From Candidatus Woesearchaeota archaeon (lineage in GTDB: Archaea > Nanobdellota > Nanobdellia > Woesearchaeales > JACPBO01): a stretch of DNA of 46,671 nt. The notes beneath the pieces were generated by a model. The model saw only the letters and a program-made list of their open reading frames with translations, ran no database searches and was not told the origin of the DNA. The translations under genes were made by a program, and so were the position numbers. Location: the NCBI GenBank assembly GCA_016180285.1, contig JACPBO010000005.1:1-46671 (forward strand), in the 5' to 3' direction. Shown here one piece after another: positions 35,622 through 42,832 of the stretch (the first letter of the stretch is position 1; each line of letters opens with the position of its first letter).

Positions 35622-36179
35622 TTAGTGCATATTTTTAATAATTTGTTCTAAACCGCTAGCTATTGTTGGCATTTGGGCAGATAATTCAGTAATGCAATGT
35701 TGCGTACTTATTAAGCATTGCTGTCCTATGTCGCTTGCATTCGCTAAGTAATGTTTTCCTGCATCAATCGCATTTGCCAAGTATTGTTGCCCCAAGTCAA
35801 TATAAGCTGCCATTTTATCTTGATGCTTACTATAACTGCGTAATGCTTGTCTGATTGGCACTACTACTCCTAAACCAAAAGCCTTCAATATATGAATGCC
35901 CCCGCCTATTGCCCAATCAGGATTTTTTCCGATCATCGGTCCTGTTGTAAGATACAAACCAAATTTATCTCCAAAACCCAGAATGCCGCCAAGGTATAAC
36001 CAGATTTCATGCCCCCAAAGGGAAAACAATCCTTGCCCGCCGTTAGCAGAATCTTTATCAGAATTTCCGTTCTTTGCTGCGCCAAGTCCATGCCCGGAAT
36101 CTCCTGATGGCGGGTCGTCACCTAATCCGCCTCCAATAATTGCTCCGATTGCAAAACCATACCATACATTTTCTCCCAT
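35622..36179 (-). CDS. Gly-rich protein with 11-residue repeats, 185 aa
   Basis: No family recognised. The N-terminal part is Gly/Asp/Ser-rich (AIGAIIGGGLGDDPPSGDSG), the middle has hydrophobic segments (LWGHEIWLYLGGILGFG, GVVVPIRQALR) that could insert in a membrane, and the C-terminus holds an 11-residue repeat: DLGQQYLANAI, DAGKHYLANAS, DIGQQCLISTQ. Such 11-mers form long amphipathic helices like those in LEA-type or lipid-binding proteins. AAGGAG about 7 bases before the ATG is a strong ribosome-binding site. The gene stands alone between ppsA and the TrmB regulator. Confidence 0.72.
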   Translation of the reverse strand: MGENVWYGFAIGAIIGGGLGDDPPSGDSGHGLGAAKNGNSDKDSANGGQGLFSLWGHEIWLYLGGILGFGDKFGLYLTTGPMIGKNPDWAIGGGIHILKAFGLGVVVPIRQALRSYSKHQDKMAAYIDLGQQYLANAIDAGKHYLANASDIGQQCLISTQHCITELSAQMPTIASGLEQIIKNMH

Positions 36180-36277
36180 TTTGATCTCCTTAAATTTAAC
36201 AGTTGGATTATATTTTTTAAATCTTTCTAATTTTTAAGACAGATCCGAATCAGAACTAGAATTCATTATGGATGGAG

Positions 36278-37009
36278 TTATTTTATCGTCTTCCAGAGAA
36301 AGTCAAAGTATTTTCTGTAATTGTTTGCAAGAGTTTTATGTTTTATTACAAATGCAATTGGTTTTTCCAGCCACAGAACATTTGCAACATAATCGCCGTA
36401 AATATAAATAACGTTAAGCCCGCTTAATATTCTTGGCAGAACTTTATACTCATAGTATTTTGATTTTGTTATAGGTTTTCTTTTTGCTTCATGAACAAGC
36501 AATAATTTCCAGGTGCACTTTAACTTTTCTCGTTTTTTGTTATATTGCGGCCAAAAATAAGGCAATCTGTCCTGAACATCGCCGGTTGCGCCGATAAATA
36601 AGACTTCTTTGTAATTCAGGCACTCTTTCAGTATTGTTTTAATTCCTTCTGTTCCGCGATAGATCTCAGACTCTATCTCAGCAGGAGCTTCGTTAAAAAG
36701 GGAATTCATTTCAGAAATGGTGTTTTGAATTTCCTGCTTTTGCTCTTCTATCTTTGCTTTTTTCTCATCAAGGTATTTTTCTAAATTCTCGGGATTTTTT
36801 GCCTGAAAGACCCTTATTTTATTTTCAATGACATAACTGACAAGACCTTTCTCAATAAGCTTATTTAAAGCGTCATAAAGGTTTTTTCTGTAAATGCCTG
36901 TATCTTCTACAATCTTGCCGGCAGAAGTTGCTCCAAGAGCCAATAAAGCCAAATAAATCTTTATTTCTGTTTCTGTTAAACCTATTTCCTTCAGTATTTT
37001 TGTGTCCAT
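36278..37009 (-). CDS. TrmB-family transcriptional regulator
   Basis: Sugar- or metabolite-sensing regulator, 243 aa. The N-terminal winged helix (LKEIGLTETEIKIYLALLALGATSAGKIVEDTGIYRKNLYDALNKLIEKGLV) is the TrmB/DUF DNA-binding domain; a coiled helix (about residues 75-105) leads to the C-terminal phospholipase D-like fold (EIYRGTEGIKTILKECLNYKEVLFIGAT) that binds ligand in relatives. The ATG is 28 bases from a TATA box TTTATATA at 37030-37037 on the minus strand. A perfect inverted repeat just upstream (37046-37063) probably lets it repress itself and the divergent four-gene cluster. The closeness to gluconeogenic genes is suggestive but the ligand is unknown. Confidence 0.9.
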   Translation of the reverse strand: MDTKILKEIGLTETEIKIYLALLALGATSAGKIVEDTGIYRKNLYDALNKLIEKGLVSYVIENKIRVFQAKNPENLEKYLDEKKAKIEEQKQEIQNTISEMNSLFNEAPAEIESEIYRGTEGIKTILKECLNYKEVLFIGATGDVQDRLPYFWPQYNKKREKLKCTWKLLLVHEAKRKPITKSKYYEYKVLPRILSGLNVIYIYGDYVANVLWLEKPIAFVIKHKTLANNYRKYFDFLWKTIK

Positions 37010-37045
37010 ACAGAAAGAAAGTTATTCGGATATATAAATTTTGTG

Positions 37046-37063
37046 GTAGTATGAGAATACTAC
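37046..37063. promoter_or_regulatory. Palindromic operator between TrmB gene and unknown cluster
   Basis: Perfect inverted repeat GTAGTAT-GAGA-ATACTAC with 7-bp arms and a 4-base spacer. It sits directly upstream of the TrmB TATA box (37030-37037) and just before a TTAATAAAAT box (37069-37078) for the plus-strand cluster, so one bound dimer could block both promoters. Binding by the TrmB protein is inferred. Confidence 0.65.
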
Positions 37064-37106
37064 AAAGATTAATAAAATCGTCAGTATTCTTTTAAGAGTG
37101 ATTAAA

Positions 37107-37499
37107 ATGGATGAACAAAAGGAAATTTCAGATACTGTTGAAAAATATATGGCTTGTTTTAAACCAAAAGTAAACCTTTTCACAAAAAAAAGAGTTATGA
37201 GAGAAATAACACTGATTTTCAAAGAAAAGATAGAACTAGAATCCGATGTAGATTTTGCCAGCCTAGGTTTTGGTTTTCTATATGATGAGGCACAAAAGAA
37301 CAAAATCAAAGAAAAATTATTAGAACCAAATAAGCTATCAGAGACAGAAAGGCAAATCTACGGGTTTTATGATGGATTAAACAATAATCAAATTAGAAAC
37401 ATATTCTTTATGGCTGATACCACATATATGAAAGGATATGATGTGGGGCACAACATGTTAACGCAAAATTGCACTCATGCAGGAGGTAAAAAATGTTAG
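37107..37499 (+). CDS. Unknown protein, 130 aa
   Basis: No family recognised. Helical soluble protein (MDEQKEISDTVEKYMACF ... KNKIKEKLLEPNKLSETERQIYGFYDGL) with a Cys- and His-containing tail (GHNMLTQNCTHAGGKKC) that might bind metal. The start at 37107 is preferred over the ATG at 37098 because GAGTGAT at 37096-37102 is then a ribosome-binding site four bases upstream. First gene of a plus-strand cluster of four under the TrmB-side operator. Codons are more AT-rich than in ppsA or hyp genes, as may happen in acquired genes. Confidence 0.68.
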   Translation: MDEQKEISDTVEKYMACFKPKVNLFTKKRVMREITLIFKEKIELESDVDFASLGFGFLYDEAQKNKIKEKLLEPNKLSETERQIYGFYDGLNNNQIRNIFFMADTTYMKGYDVGHNMLTQNCTHAGGKKC

Positions 37500-37526
37500 A
37501 AGGAATCTAAAGGCGAATGGGTAAGC

Positions 37527-38036
37527 ATGACTGATAAAAATTGCGATATATGGTCTGAGGAACAGCGTGACTGGATAAACATTCCCATATTTAAAATAGC
37601 TCACAAAGTTAATGATTCTTTAGATAGATTCACTGATTATAGGGTCACATTTGACTCTTCTAAAGGAATAGCTATTTCTAGATTTGAGGTTTTTCCTTAT
37701 GAAGAAGAAACAGTAAAACAACCTAGTTATATGCTTATAAGGGAATACAAGGAGCAATTACTCCCTGGAAATATGAATACTGCTGACAGATGGAAATACT
37801 CTCATGCACATAATCTGTGGTTTAGAGAAACGACGAGTAAGGACTTAGATCAATTCATAGAAAATCTCTTATCGGAAGAGTTTGAAAGGTCAAGAGAAAC
37901 ATCTGAACATGAATTATATAAAGATCCTATCCAGTTTTCCAAAGCAATTGGTGAATTATTGAGGGATATCAGTATTTATAATCGGATGAAATATAATCCC
38001 TATGACCGCTTAAATCTGGAAAGATTGTTTTGGTGA
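37527..38036 (+). CDS. Unknown protein, 169 aa
   Basis: No family recognised. Contains a beta-rich middle (YRVTFDSSKGIAISRFEVFPYEEE) and a helical, charged C-terminal half (LDQFIENLLSEEFERSRET). No membrane segment or signal peptide. It follows the previous gene after 27 bases and precedes the next by 8 bases, so co-transcription is likely. Its 3' end is TGGTGAGGT, which also serves as ribosome-binding site of the next gene. Confidence 0.68.
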   Translation: MTDKNCDIWSEEQRDWINIPIFKIAHKVNDSLDRFTDYRVTFDSSKGIAISRFEVFPYEEETVKQPSYMLIREYKEQLLPGNMNTADRWKYSHAHNLWFRETTSKDLDQFIENLLSEEFERSRETSEHELYKDPIQFSKAIGELLRDISIYNRMKYNPYDRLNLERLFW

Positions 38037-38044
38037 GGTAAAAA

Positions 38045-38644
38045 ATGAAAACCACAGATCTTGAATCAACAATAGAAAAACCAAAAGAACGCAAACTGCG
38101 ATATAATTTTGAAAATAGCCTGACAACAGATGACGGACTAACGAGATATGTGGCTAAAATAAGAGCACATGGTTTTGGCCTATCCGTTGGTGCATATATT
38201 AGTTTAGCAAGATATGATTATACAAAAATACCTAAAAAATCATTGAAGCTTGAATGGACGCCCCTGCCAAAATTATCCATAAAAGAAGAATTAAAAGATG
38301 TTGAAAGAGAGATATGGAAAATAGAAATATGTTCTATTTGTTTCGCTTGGTCATTAACAGATTTTAATAGATATTCTCAAATCGGGCATTACGGGATTGA
38401 GGGCAATACTAATAGGATCTATGAAGAATTACAATCAGAAGCAAGAAGAAAAAATATACTCATTCAAGATAACCTGATCAATCTGCTTACAGTTCCATAT
38501 TTATCGCTTAGAAATGAATTTAAAAAACACATAGAAAAAGAAAGAAGACCGGTTCTTTCCAAAGGCGTCTTAGATGAAAAAGTGCTCTACTCAGATCAAA
38601 TAGATGAGGTGAAATCCTTCCAAAGGTATGTTGATCAAAAGTAG
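38045..38644 (+). CDS. Unknown protein, 199 aa
   Basis: No family recognised. Soluble, with a beta-rich first half (GLTRYVAKIRAHGFGLSVGAYISLARYDY) and helical second half (VEREIWKIEICSICFAWSLTDF, then NRIYEELQSEARRKNILIQ). A single CSIC motif is present. GGTGAGGT five to twelve bases before the ATG is a clear ribosome-binding site. Third gene of the cluster next to the TrmB gene. Confidence 0.68.
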   Translation: MKTTDLESTIEKPKERKLRYNFENSLTTDDGLTRYVAKIRAHGFGLSVGAYISLARYDYTKIPKKSLKLEWTPLPKLSIKEELKDVEREIWKIEICSICFAWSLTDFNRYSQIGHYGIEGNTNRIYEELQSEARRKNILIQDNLINLLTVPYLSLRNEFKKHIEKERRPVLSKGVLDEKVLYSDQIDEVKSFQRYVDQK

Positions 38645-38692
38645 AAAGTGAAATAATTCAAAATATGTATTTGGGAAGAGGAAGTGATTAAA

Positions 38693-39460
38693 ATGTCAGA
38701 AGAATATGCTTTCACATTGAAATTGGATCATAAAACAATAGAAGAAGTTCTTAAATCAATTTTCAGAAACATTCCTCTCGAGAAGTCTGTATTCGAATTG
38801 CATACTGAGCTTTTGTATAAAAGAGATTGTGATGATGAGCTTATTTCTGGAACTGGACTCACGAAATCTTTACAAGACTCTGTTGTTATGTTGCCGCAAA
38901 TTGCACATTACTCTAGGCCTGTTAATTTTGGACAACAAGAAGTTAGCGTACTTGGTCCTTACAGCCTGCTTGGCTCTGAAAATATGAGATACTCATTTAA
39001 TTCGTTTAATCCTTTTTATTTTGTAGCAACAAAAAAGAAGAAAGAAGAACTATCTGAGCGAATCTTTAAACAAGGAGAGCAATTCTTGGAACGACAACAT
39101 CAATTATGGATTACGCCATCAACTCTAGTTATTTATCAAAGTAACTCATATGAATGCAAGACAAGGAAACACTTATTTGGAAAAAGACATGATCTACTGA
39201 TAAAACCAGAGATATATGGATTAGTTGATTGTGAATTTTCTGGTCCTTTTGATGCAAACATTTACATGATAGAGTCTAAAAAAGGCATAATAGACCTTTT
39301 CTTAAATGGCCTTTTGCAGCGTATAGGAAATAATGAAGTAGAAAGAAACAGCTGGTGTATTCTCACCAATGAATCTTTTCCACGAACTGCTGAAAGTTTT
39401 ATTTTAGAGAAAGGCTTCAAAAAAGATACATCGTGTGAGAACAAAATATCCGAAGGATAA
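38693..39460 (+). CDS. Unknown protein, 255 aa
   Basis: No family recognised. Alpha/beta protein with no membrane segments; the middle contains 'PVNFGQQEVSVLGPYSLLGSEN' and the C-terminal part 'LVDCEFSGPFDANIYMIESKKGIIDLFLNGLLQRIGNN' is gene-like and could be a nucleotide- or sugar-binding domain, but I cannot name it. The start at 38693 follows GGAAGTGATT, like the first gene of the cluster (GAGTGATT). Last gene of the cluster; 39461-39573 then holds only the hypA promoter region. Confidence 0.68.
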   Translation: MSEEYAFTLKLDHKTIEEVLKSIFRNIPLEKSVFELHTELLYKRDCDDELISGTGLTKSLQDSVVMLPQIAHYSRPVNFGQQEVSVLGPYSLLGSENMRYSFNSFNPFYFVATKKKKEELSERIFKQGEQFLERQHQLWITPSTLVIYQSNSYECKTRKHLFGKRHDLLIKPEIYGLVDCEFSGPFDANIYMIESKKGIIDLFLNGLLQRIGNNEVERNSWCILTNESFPRTAESFILEKGFKKDTSCENKISEG

Positions 39461-39573
39461 AAAACATTAATCCCATATAGTGCTCCTTCTCCGATTGGCT
39501 GGCACCGATTATCATGCTTTTTTTGCTCTAAAAACAAAAAACTTTAAAAAAAGAGAAGATATTACAGCCTTAA

Positions 39574-39894
39574 ATGCATGAAACCATCATTGCTAACCAG
39601 CTGATCGAGGAAGCCAAGAAGCAGGGCAATGTGAGGAAGATCGTTGTTGAAGTGGGGGAGCTAGCTGACATGCCTGCTGAAGAGCTAGAGGAAACATTAA
39701 AGGCAATGGTGCCATGGGAAGTTGTTATTGTGAAGGCAAAGTCAAAAGTAACCTGTCCATGCGGCTATGAAGGCGATCCAAAGATCATCTCCCAGGAGCA
39801 TGATGCTGTCATTTATGAATGCCCTGAATGCACCCAAGTGCCTGATGTTGCTTACGGCGATGAGATTATTCTGAAAGAGGTTGTTGTGCAATAA
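39574..39894 (+). CDS. hypA: Hydrogenase nickel-insertion protein HypA
   Basis: Nickel metallochaperone for [NiFe] hydrogenase maturation, 106 aa. It begins with the nickel-binding Met-His-Glu (MHE) and has a zinc domain with CPCGYEG and CPEC pairs, spaced as in the family. A TTTAAAAAA box around 39543-39551 lies about 30 bases before the ATG, so the transcript is probably leaderless. Its stop shares a base with the HypC start (TAATG), so hypA-hypC-40097 form an operon upstream of the hydrogenase-related genes. Confidence 0.94.
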   Translation: MHETIIANQLIEEAKKQGNVRKIVVEVGELADMPAEELEETLKAMVPWEVVIVKAKSKVTCPCGYEGDPKIISQEHDAVIYECPECTQVPDVAYGDEIILKEVVVQ

Positions 39895-40100
39895 TGTGCC
39901 TTGCAATACCTGGAAGAATAACTGAAATTGACGGCGAAAAAGCCATTGTTGATTATGGCTCTGAAAAAAGGGAAGCAAGGCTGCTGGATAAAAGCTTTAA
40001 AGTAGGAGACTATGTAATAGTGGGCGGCAAAATAGTTCTTGACAGGATTCCCGAGCAGGAAGCTTTAGAGGCAATAAAAGCCTGGGAATCGCTAAAATGA
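39894..40100 (+). CDS. hypC: Hydrogenase assembly chaperone HypC/HybG
   Basis: Small chaperone (68 aa) that carries the Fe(CN)2CO unit with HypD and holds the large subunit open. It has the essential N-terminal Met-Cys (MCLAIPGRI), where Cys 2 binds iron, and the family's OB-type strands ending 'VGDYVIVGGKIVLDRIPEQEALEAI'. The length is slightly below the usual 75-90 aa. It overlaps the next gene by ATGA, so they are translated together. Confidence 0.93.
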   Translation: MCLAIPGRITEIDGEKAIVDYGSEKREARLLDKSFKVGDYVIVGGKIVLDRIPEQEALEAIKAWESLK

Positions 40101-40570
40101 GGGTTGAAAAGTATTTTTTAAGATACGCTTTTCCGTGCGCTTTTGTAATCAGAGCCAGAGATGAAATTGATGATGCTGCTTATTCTGAGCTTGAAGATGC
40201 TGCTGTCAAAGGCAAGCTCATTGCGAGGGACAAATTGGAGAAGATTTTTCACAGGGCTTTTGCTGAAATCAGCAGGATAGCAAGGGAAAAAGGGAAAAAT
40301 AAGTGGGATCCTTCTGTGATAAGGCATTATTTCCTGAACGAGCACAATAAGATAATTGACAGGAGAGAGGGATCTTACAGGAATTTTCCTCCAGCATTGT
40401 GCGAGCTTTCCAAAGTATTAGTCGGGGAGAGCATTGAAAAGAACAATGATGTGCTTTCTGTGAAAATAAAAGACAAAACAAGAAGGGTGCTGAATCATTT
40501 TGCGCCGGAAGCGAAAGCAGGGGATAAGGTTACAGTGCATTACGGGTATGCGGTTGAGGTTGTGGATTGA
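40097..40570 (+). CDS. HypC-like C-terminal domain protein in hyp operon, 157 aa
   Basis: Unknown N-terminal helical domain (residues 1-100: MRVEKYFLRYAFPCAF ... KIFHRAFAEISRIAREKG) joined to a C-terminal part (about 115-157: DVLSVKIKDKTRRVLNHFAP, then AGDKVTVHYGYAVEVVD) that resembles the last strands of HypC ('GDYVLVHxGFAIE'). It lacks the N-terminal Met-Cys. Translational coupling to hypC supports a role in hydrogenase maturation. It overlaps the convergent EamA gene by 31 bases. The HypC resemblance is by eye and needs a profile comparison. Confidence 0.72.
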   Translation: MRVEKYFLRYAFPCAFVIRARDEIDDAAYSELEDAAVKGKLIARDKLEKIFHRAFAEISRIAREKGKNKWDPSVIRHYFLNEHNKIIDRREGSYRNFPPALCELSKVLVGESIEKNNDVLSVKIKDKTRRVLNHFAPEAKAGDKVTVHYGYAVEVVD

Positions 40571-41442
40571 ATTCTTTTTGATAATAAAATCATTGCAATA
40601 ATCCCAGCCACTAAAAACACTCCTCCGACAACATCATTCACAGTCAAAGCTGCATTCAAAAACAGATAATTAAGCGTGGTTGTTACCGGCGATCCCAGTA
40701 ATAATACTGAAGTTGCCAATGTAACATCTACGTGCTTTAATCCATTATACCAGGCTAATACATACCCTAAAAGGATCAATGATGTTGCTATTATCCACGT
40801 CATCTGCTCAACATTCAAGGATTTCATCAAGAATATTTCTTTTGTTGCAACCAGATAAATCAAAATAAATAAAGATCCGAAAAACATCCTCCCGAATGCA
40901 ACTGTATTGCCGCTCAGCTCCTTCAATACATGCTTTGACAATGTGTTTTCAGCTGCCCAGAACAAGGCCGCGATTAGGATTAATAAATCGCCGTAATTGA
41001 ATGAAAAGGCGCTTATTTTCAGAATTATAAGGTTGCCTATCAATAGCAGCAATGCAGGGATTATAATTTTTTTGCTTAACTTTTCCTTTAAAAAAATAAC
41101 TGCAAAAATTCCAACATAAACAAACATTGTTTTGTGGATCAACGAGCCCATTGCAGAAGATGTCATCTGAAGGCCTCTGAAAAACAATAAAAACGGAACA
41201 GAGCCGCCGATAAGGCCAATTGATGCCAATAACAGCCATTGCTTTTTTGTAAGTTTTTTAAGTTCTTTGAAATTGCCTAATGAAAGGATAACTGCAAATA
41301 AAAACACTGCAACAACTGTATTTTTTGAAAATGTGAAAATATCGGAGTTTATGCCTACTATGCCGAATTTGTTTATGAAAATAGAGAAGCCGCTGATTAT
41401 TGCTGTCAAGAAAACAAGGAGCAGGCCTCTTTTTTCAATCAT
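40540..41442 (-). CDS. EamA/DMT-family transporter
   Basis: Membrane transporter of the drug/metabolite superfamily, 300 aa with about ten helices in two halves of five (first half beginning MIEKRGLLLVFLTAIISGF; second beginning SFNYGDLLILIAALFWAAEN). The repeat 'GSVPFLLFFRGLQMTSSAMGSLI' and 'LGYVLAWYNGLKHVDVTLATSVLLLG' are the conserved EamA helices. The start at 41442 is preferred over upstream in-frame ATGs because the shared TATA box is about 26 bases away. Substrates may be amino acids or metabolites; not predictable. Confidence 0.9.
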   Translation of the reverse strand: MIEKRGLLLVFLTAIISGFSIFINKFGIVGINSDIFTFSKNTVVAVFLFAVILSLGNFKELKKLTKKQWLLLASIGLIGGSVPFLLFFRGLQMTSSAMGSLIHKTMFVYVGIFAVIFLKEKLSKKIIIPALLLLIGNLIILKISAFSFNYGDLLILIAALFWAAENTLSKHVLKELSGNTVAFGRMFFGSLFILIYLVATKEIFLMKSLNVEQMTWIIATSLILLGYVLAWYNGLKHVDVTLATSVLLLGSPVTTTLNYLFLNAALTVNDVVGGVFLVAGIIAMILLSKRIQSTTSTAYP

Positions 41443-41464
41443 ATTATTTTGATAATGCAATGGA

Positions 41465-41477
41465 TTTATATATTTTA
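41465..41477. promoter_or_regulatory. Compact bidirectional TATA promoter (41442 / 41495)
   Basis: TTTATATATTTTA lies between the minus ATG at 41442 and the plus ATG at 41495 (53 bases apart), about 26 bases from each. One site may serve the EamA transporter and the hydrogenase protease gene. Confidence 0.6.
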
Positions 41478-41494
41478 TTGTTTTGGCATAGTAT

Positions 41495-41878
41495 ATGACA
41501 ACAGTTTTATGCTTTGGAAATGAGTTTTTAAAGAAAGACCGCCTTGCTAAAAAAATAGCTGATGAAATAAAGTTAGATGGCTTTGAATTCATCAAAAGCG
41601 ACAATGTCGACGATATCTTGAACTATGCAAATTCTGATGAATTATACATCATGGATGTTGTTGAAAATATTGAAAAAACAATGCTGATAAAAAATATTGA
41701 CGAGCTAAAAAGCAGCAAAATATGCACGCTGCATGATTTTGATCTCGGGTTTTATCTGAAGCTGATGAAGGAGATCGGGAAAATAAAGGAAATACGGATC
41801 ATAGGAATACCGCAGAAAGGGGATGCTGGGGAGATTAAGAAAGAAATAGCTGAGATTTTGAAAAAAGAAAAAGGCTAG
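41495..41878 (+). CDS. hycI: Hydrogenase maturation protease (HycI-like)
   Basis: Nickel-dependent endopeptidase that trims the C-terminus of the hydrogenase large subunit, 127 aa (short but typical for archaeal forms). Seen: 'CFGNEFLKKDRLAKK' with Asp 15, 'LYIMDVVEN' with Asp 54 and 'CTLHDFDLG' with His 80, the three nickel ligands of the family. Its presence matches the large subunit, which keeps a short C-terminal tail after DPCISCSTH. The stop overlaps the stop of the ancestral HTH gene by CTAG. Confidence 0.9.
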   Translation: MTTVLCFGNEFLKKDRLAKKIADEIKLDGFEFIKSDNVDDILNYANSDELYIMDVVENIEKTMLIKNIDELKSSKICTLHDFDLGFYLKLMKEIGKIKEIRIIGIPQKGDAGEIKKEIAEILKKEKG

Positions 41879-42404
41879 ATATTTTTGGCTGAAACTGCTA
41901 CTGCGCCAACTGATGATGCTGAATGATAGCGAACTTCGCTTTCCTCTTCTGTCAAAAACCACCAGTCAGAGACTAGTAGAATGTTACTGCGTTTTACCGC
42001 ATCAGGTGGTTTTTGAGCATGCTCGGAATTTTCATGATTCGTGCAAAAAAAGCGAAGCTTACCACTAGTCACAGACTAGATGGAAAATTCCGACATTTTA
42101 TGGCGTTTTCTCTTCTGACAACAGAATCCACCACAGCCCAATAAAAATCTATAAATTTTGTAACTATTGGATTTTTAAAGTTTAATTTGTACATCTTTGC
42201 CTTTCCAACAATTCTTGTTTGAACGACCATCTTCTTTTCCCTGAACTCCTTAAAGATCCTTTTTAATGTAGTATACCCTACTTCAGAATATCTAGCAATA
42301 TCCTTCATCGAATAGTCATATTCTGAATGCACTATTAAAAAGCTCCATATTCTGTTTTTTGGGCTGTCTCCCTGCTCTTTTAAAAATACTGATTTTGGCA
42401 TCAT
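41875..42404 (-). pseudogene. Winged-helix regulator gene interrupted by palindromic element
   Basis: The ATG at 42404 opens a winged-helix regulator (YDYSMKDIARYSEVGYTTLKRIFKEFREKKMV, then the wing KAKMYKLNFK), a paralogue of the gene at 20499. After 103 codons the frame enters element copy 3 at 42095 and gains CRNFPSSL before a stop at 42071-42069. The rest of the old C-terminus lies beyond the element, from 41949 to 41875 (EEESEVRYHSASSVGAVAVS to a TAG). Removing 41950-42095 joins the halves in frame with no other change. The DNA-binding part is complete, so a truncated 111-aa protein may still work. Confidence 0.82.
41950..42095 (-). repeat. Double-hairpin palindromic element, copy 3 (146 bp)
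   Basis: Plus strand: TGTC, stem TCAAAAACCACC / GGTGGTTTTTGA, central GCATGC, stem TCGGAATTTTC / GAAAATTCCGA, GACA. The second stem has changed A to G on one arm and T to C on the other relative to copy 1, keeping the pair. It also keeps apical hairpins (GTC-AGA-GAC and CTAGTC-ACA-GACTAG) and part of the inner sequence of copy 1 (CACCTGATGCG on the minus strand). Confidence 0.9.
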
Positions 42405-42508
42405 GTAAATGGCAATGATATGCTTGTATTTAAAGGTTTCTATTTTAGACCCTTAAGAGGCCATATTTGGACCACACATTTATATACAAGCAGCATTCTG
42501 CTTGGATA

Positions 42509-42814
42509 ATGGCACAGGTAAAGAGGAGCGAGTATATAAGAATAAGCAGGGATATTGTAAAAAAGCTTTTTGACTTAGGCTGCTTTGGCAAGGGTTCTGT
42601 TTACATTAATGTTTTGAAAACTGCAACGCCTAAAGAAGATTTGGATAAGACAGATAAAGTTCTAGATGCGTTAGTAAGGCAGAACATCTGCTGCAAAAAG
42701 AAGAAAGAGCATGGATGGAAGTATTATCTTAATATGGATCGTTATGACAAGATCAAAGAGATCATCAAGGAAACGGGAGTAAGGTCGATTATACCGGTTT
42801 TGCTGATGCTGTGA
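42509..42814 (+). CDS. Small winged-helix protein, 101 aa
   Basis: Probable DNA-binding protein. Residues about 12-75 have helix-helix-turn-helix-wing shape (ISRDIVKKLFDLGCFGKGSVYINVL, then KTDKVLDALVRQNICCKKKKEHGWKYYLN). Cys residues are present but not in a clear zinc pattern. The start at 42509 is preferred because the TATA box TTTATATA at 42479-42486 is 30 bases away, while an in-frame ATG at 42467 lies before it. Next to the hydrogenase genes, it may regulate them, but this is only suggested by position. Confidence 0.72.
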   Translation: MAQVKRSEYIRISRDIVKKLFDLGCFGKGSVYINVLKTATPKEDLDKTDKVLDALVRQNICCKKKKEHGWKYYLNMDRYDKIKEIIKETGVRSIIPVLLML

Positions 42815-42832
42815 TTGCGGACAAATATGAAA

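Noticed and set aside
36190-36235. Third copy of the shared promoter element (ATTTAACAGT and GAAAGATTTAAA)
   Set aside because: The two parts are on opposite strands and the rest of the 19-base block is missing; the second part is a common BRE/TATA form.
41928-41942. Short hairpin AGCGAA-C-TTCGCT next to element copy 3
   Set aside because: A 6-bp stem inside coding sequence is expected by chance and is not shared with the other copies.
41875-42072. Separate 65-aa minus-strand ORF beginning inside element copy 3
   Set aside because: It is a chimera of element sequence and the cut-off C-terminus of the HTH gene, better explained as part of the interrupted gene.
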